NCBI GenBank assembly: GCA_023411265.1
Contig: JAEYOX010000005.1
Span: 1-42,837 of the forward strand
Length of the DNA stretch: 42,837 nucleotides
Origin: Bacteroidota bacterium
GTDB lineage: Bacteria; Bacteroidota; Bacteroidia; Flavobacteriales; Weeksellaceae
Direction: 5' to 3'
A model generated the notes under the pieces. It was not told where the DNA came from and searched no databases. It saw nothing but the letters and a program-made list of their open reading frames with translations. This document shows, piece by piece, positions 40,202-42,837 of the stretch; the first letter of the stretch is position 1, and each line of letters opens with the position of its first letter. A program made the position numbers and the translations under genes.

Positions 40202-42109
40202 TTATAATTTCCCTTTCCGAATTTCTTCCAATACTTCCGGATCCTGAAGCGTGGACATATCGCCGAAATCCGTGAAATTACCTTCTGCAATTTTTCTTAA
40301 AATCCTTCTCATAATTTTCCCCGAACGGGTTTTGGGAAGTGCCTCAACAAACTGAATTTTGTCCAGTTTAGCAATTGGCCCTATTGAATCAGAAATTAAA
40401 AGATTGATTTCATTTCTCAGATTTTCCCGATCTCGGATTTCTCCGCTTTCTTTCAAGGTTACAAAACCATAGAGAGCACTCCCTTTGATGTCGTGTGGAT
40501 ATCCTACAATTGCGGATTCTGCAACGGCCGGATGCTGATTGATACTGTCTTCTATCGGAGCCGTTCCCAAATTGTGTCCGGAAACAATGATGATATCATC
40601 CACACGCCCTGTAATCCTGTAATATCCTGTTTCATCGCGAAGTGCGCCATCTCCCGTAAAATATTTCCCCGGAAATGCGGTAAAATAAGTTTCTTTATAC
40701 CGCTGATGATCGCCCCAGATGGTGCTTGCAATTCCGGGCCACGGGAAACGGATACACAGATTTCCATCGACCTGATTTCCGGTAATTTCGTTTCTTTTGT
40801 CATCCATAAGTACCGGCTGAATTCCCGGAAGCGGAAGCGTGGCATAGGTTGGTTTTGTAGGTGTAACAAACGGAATTGGCGAGATCATAATACCCCCTGT
40901 TTCGGTTTGCCACCAAGTATCAACAATCGGGCATTTTCTTTTTCCAACATGATCATTATACCAGTGCCAGGCTTCATCATTGATAGGTTCACCCACGGAA
41001 CCAATCACACGAAGGCTGGACAAATCATGCTTTTCCACCCATTCTGAAGATTCTTTGGCTAATGCCCGAATCGCTGTTGGTGCCGTGTAAAACTGAGTCA
41101 CTTTATGCCGGTCGATCACTTTCCAGAAACGATCGGGTTCAGGATAAGACGGTACGCCTTCAAACATCACGGTGGTGGCACCATTGGCCAATGGACCATA
41201 GAGAATATAAGAATGTCCCGTAATCCAGCCAATATCTGCGGTACACCAGTACACATCATTTTCCAGATAATTGAAAACATTTTTAAAAGTATAAGCCGTA
41301 AATACCATGTATCCTGCTGTGGTATGCAGCATGCCTTTTGGTTTTCCTGTGGAACCGGAAGTGTACAGAATAAACAAAGGATCTTCAGCATCCATTATTT
41401 TGGAAACAAAATCCGGAGAAGCTTTTTCATACAACGGTTCCAGCCAGAGGTCTCGGCCTTCCGTCATATTTACTTCGCTTCCGGTTCTTTTTACCACCAG
41501 AACTTTTTCTACCGTAGGGCATTTTTCCACGGCTTTATCTACAATTCCTTTCAGGTCGATGGTTTTATTTCCCCGATAACTTCCATCGGAACAAATAATC
41601 AGTTTTGCCTCACAATCATTAACTCTGGAGGCAATAGCAGAATCTGAAAATCCCGCAAAAATAACGGAATGTACAGCGCCCATTCTTGCGCAGGCGAGCA
41701 TGGATACGGCCAGTTCCGGAATCATAGGAAGATAGATACAAACGCGGTCGCCTTTCTGAACTCCTAAGTCTGCAAGAACATTCGCCATTTTGCAGACTCT
41801 TTCATGAAGTTCACGATAGGAAATATGCTGCGGTGATTCATTGAGGTCATTAGGTTCCCAGATAATGGCGGTTTTGTCGCCGCGGGAGGCCAGATGACGG
41901 TCAATGCAATTTTTGGTAATGTTTAGTTTTGCGTTTTTAAACCATTTGATTCTGGCTTCTTCCATGTCAAATTCCACCACTTTAGTCCATCGCTGATACC
42001 AGACGAAACCTTCTTCGGCGATCTTGTCCCAGAATTTTTTTGGGTTTTTAATGGATTTCCGGTACTGTTTAAAATAATCCGGCAGGCTGTCGATATACAG
42101 ATTTTTCAT
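40202..42109 (-). CDS. acs: Acetyl-CoA synthetase
   Basis: Acs activates acetate to acetyl-CoA through acetyl-AMP. It has the AMP-binding P-loop-like motif TSGSTGKPKG at 250-259, the WWQTETGG signature, the GRVDDIIIVSGHNLGT hinge and the C-terminal PKTRSGKIMRR, with catalytic Lys598, the residue known to be controlled by reversible acetylation. The N-terminal ACS segment (FWDKIAEEGFVWYQRWTKV) is typical. At 635 residues it is full length. No acetyltransferase or deacetylase gene is adjacent. It is monocistronic, divergent from the hydrolase gene at the window end. Confidence 0.97.
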   Translation of the reverse strand: MKNLYIDSLPDYFKQYRKSIKNPKKFWDKIAEEGFVWYQRWTKVVEFDMEEARIKWFKNAKLNITKNCIDRHLASRGDKTAIIWEPNDLNESPQHISYRELHERVCKMANVLADLGVQKGDRVCIYLPMIPELAVSMLACARMGAVHSVIFAGFSDSAIASRVNDCEAKLIICSDGSYRGNKTIDLKGIVDKAVEKCPTVEKVLVVKRTGSEVNMTEGRDLWLEPLYEKASPDFVSKIMDAEDPLFILYTSGSTGKPKGMLHTTAGYMVFTAYTFKNVFNYLENDVYWCTADIGWITGHSYILYGPLANGATTVMFEGVPSYPEPDRFWKVIDRHKVTQFYTAPTAIRALAKESSEWVEKHDLSSLRVIGSVGEPINDEAWHWYNDHVGKRKCPIVDTWWQTETGGIMISPIPFVTPTKPTYATLPLPGIQPVLMDDKRNEITGNQVDGNLCIRFPWPGIASTIWGDHQRYKETYFTAFPGKYFTGDGALRDETGYYRITGRVDDIIIVSGHNLGTAPIEDSINQHPAVAESAIVGYPHDIKGSALYGFVTLKESGEIRDRENLRNEINLLISDSIGPIAKLDKIQFVEALPKTRSGKIMRRILRKIAEGNFTDFGDMSTLQDPEVLEEIRKGKL

Positions 42110-42230
42110 TTTAAATTGATGTGAAGATTGATCTGATAAAAGTAATTAATTTTTCTCTCTTTTGGTTTTGAATCTTCAACTTTTAATACCTGCGAAACTT
42201 CACCCGAACTTCAACCTGACTTTTATTGTC

Positions 42231-42238
42231 TAAATTTG
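42231..42238 (+). promoter_or_regulatory. -7 box of MBL-fold hydrolase gene
   Basis: TAAATTTG fits the consensus and lies 18 nt before the ATG at 42257. Confidence 0.45.
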
Positions 42239-42256
42239 CACCTTTATTGTTAGAAA

Positions 42257-42837
42257 ATGAAAAAAACAGCCAAACGGATTATGGTGTTCTTTCTTCTGTT
42301 TATTTTAGCGTTAGCGTTGACTGGATATTTCGTTCTCAACCAACCTCATTTTGGAAAAGCTCCTTCAGGAAAGCGTATGGAACGTATTCTGAAATCTCCA
42401 CATTATAAAAACGGGCGGTTCGACAATTTAAATGCCACGCCTCAACTTGCTGAAGACACCTCGATGCCGGAAGTGATATTCCGTTTTCTCTTCGGGAAAA
42501 CTCCCGATAAAACGCCGTCAAAAGCTTTTCATTTTCAAAAAACTGATCTACACCAGCTCAGTCCGGAGCAAAATGCTTTTGTCTGGATGGGACACTCTTC
42601 CTATTTCATGCAAATTGAAAGAAAAAAAATCCTGGTTGATCCCGTACTGAGTGGTTATGCGTCGCCATTTTCTTTCACCGGAAAAGCTTTTGCGGGAAGC
42701 GATGTGTATCAGACTGGGGACATTCCGGAGCTGGATTATCTCATCATTACGCACGATCATTGGGATCATCTGGATTACAACACCGTACTGAAGTTATTTC
42801 CGAAGACAAAGAAAATCATTACCGGACTTGGCACAGG
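42257..42837 (+). CDS. Membrane-anchored MBL-fold metallohydrolase, 3' end outside window
   Basis: The frame is open from the ATG at 42257 to the window end (193 codons). An N-terminal hydrophobic segment (about 9-27) is a signal anchor or signal peptide. A linker of about 80 residues is followed by the metallo-beta-lactamase fold: FVWMGHSSYFMQI, then ILVDPVLSGYASP and the metal motif THDHWDHLD (HxHxDH). The GHSSYF start and DPVLS pattern resemble the NAPE-PLD/UlaG-like (lactamase_B_2) group. Substrate unknown; the rest of the active site lies beyond the window. Confidence 0.88.
   Translation, partial: MKKTAKRIMVFFLLFILALALTGYFVLNQPHFGKAPSGKRMERILKSPHYKNGRFDNLNATPQLAEDTSMPEVIFRFLFGKTPDKTPSKAFHFQKTDLHQLSPEQNAFVWMGHSSYFMQIERKKILVDPVLSGYASPFSFTGKAFAGSDVYQTGDIPELDYLIITHDHWDHLDYNTVLKLFPKTKKIITGLGT

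Noticed and set aside
40493..41047. 184-codon open frame opposite acs
   Set aside because: It lies entirely antisense to the conserved acs gene, reads as low-complexity Ile/Arg/Cys-rich protein, and has no start signal. The same applies to the 180-codon frame at 41105-41647.

Overview
The window reads as a chromosomal segment of a Weeksellaceae/Flavobacteriia bacterium, most like Chryseobacterium or a close relative. The evidence is a low GC content, genus-typical protein sequences, a SusC/SusD outer-membrane pair, a single-chain PurL of about 1,230 residues, a bifunctional RSH enzyme, and a recurring TAnnTTTG promoter -7 box in front of many genes. Two promoters also carry a matching upstream element, TTG-N20-TAnnTTTG. 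I see no tRNA, rRNA, CRISPR array, prophage or intact insertion sequence. Coding density is high and no gene-free stretch exceeds 300 bases.

Layout. 1-6.6 kb: 3' part of a lipoprotein gene, tyrS and tatC, a NUDIX hydrolase, a DUF4294-like secreted protein, an M42 aminopeptidase, rpe, a small membrane protein, ndk. 6.65-6.89 kb: an intergenic region that looks like a tiny transcription unit, with a sigma-54-type -24/-12 promoter, about 65 nt of sequence and a UUCG terminator. 6.9-13.1 kb: recQ, kdsD, a 4-TM holin-like protein, idi-gcvT, hsp20. 13.2-14.5 kb: an AT-rich membrane-protein/XRE-regulator pair and a PepSY-like lipoprotein. 14.6-20.6 kb: purL and purB (separate units), then a DUF4197 lipoprotein.

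20.7-27.5 kb: a compact four-gene operon on the minus strand, susC-susD-GDPD-metallophosphoesterase. All four products carry export signals. It looks like a TonB-dependent uptake locus whose enzymes cleave phosphoesters rather than glycans, and it is the best candidate here for a functional system. Its control region, shared with a divergent M1 peptidase, carries several TTAACA/TGTTAA boxes.

27.8-42.8 kb: M1 peptidase, an orphan histidine kinase just downstream of dacB (PBP4), a MITE-like inverted-repeat remnant, mrp-nifU (Fe-S assembly), a dicarboxylate/amino-acid symporter, rlmH and a divergent YihY/BrkB membrane protein, an RSH (p)ppGpp enzyme with nhaA abutting its stop codon, acs, and the 5' part of a membrane-anchored metallo-beta-lactamase-fold hydrolase cut by the window end.

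Most content is housekeeping. The parts worth following up are the sigma-54 mini-transcript, the phosphoester SusCD operon with its boxes, and several small regulatory arrangements. Function assignments come from motif recognition without database searches; promoter and RNA calls are by eye.
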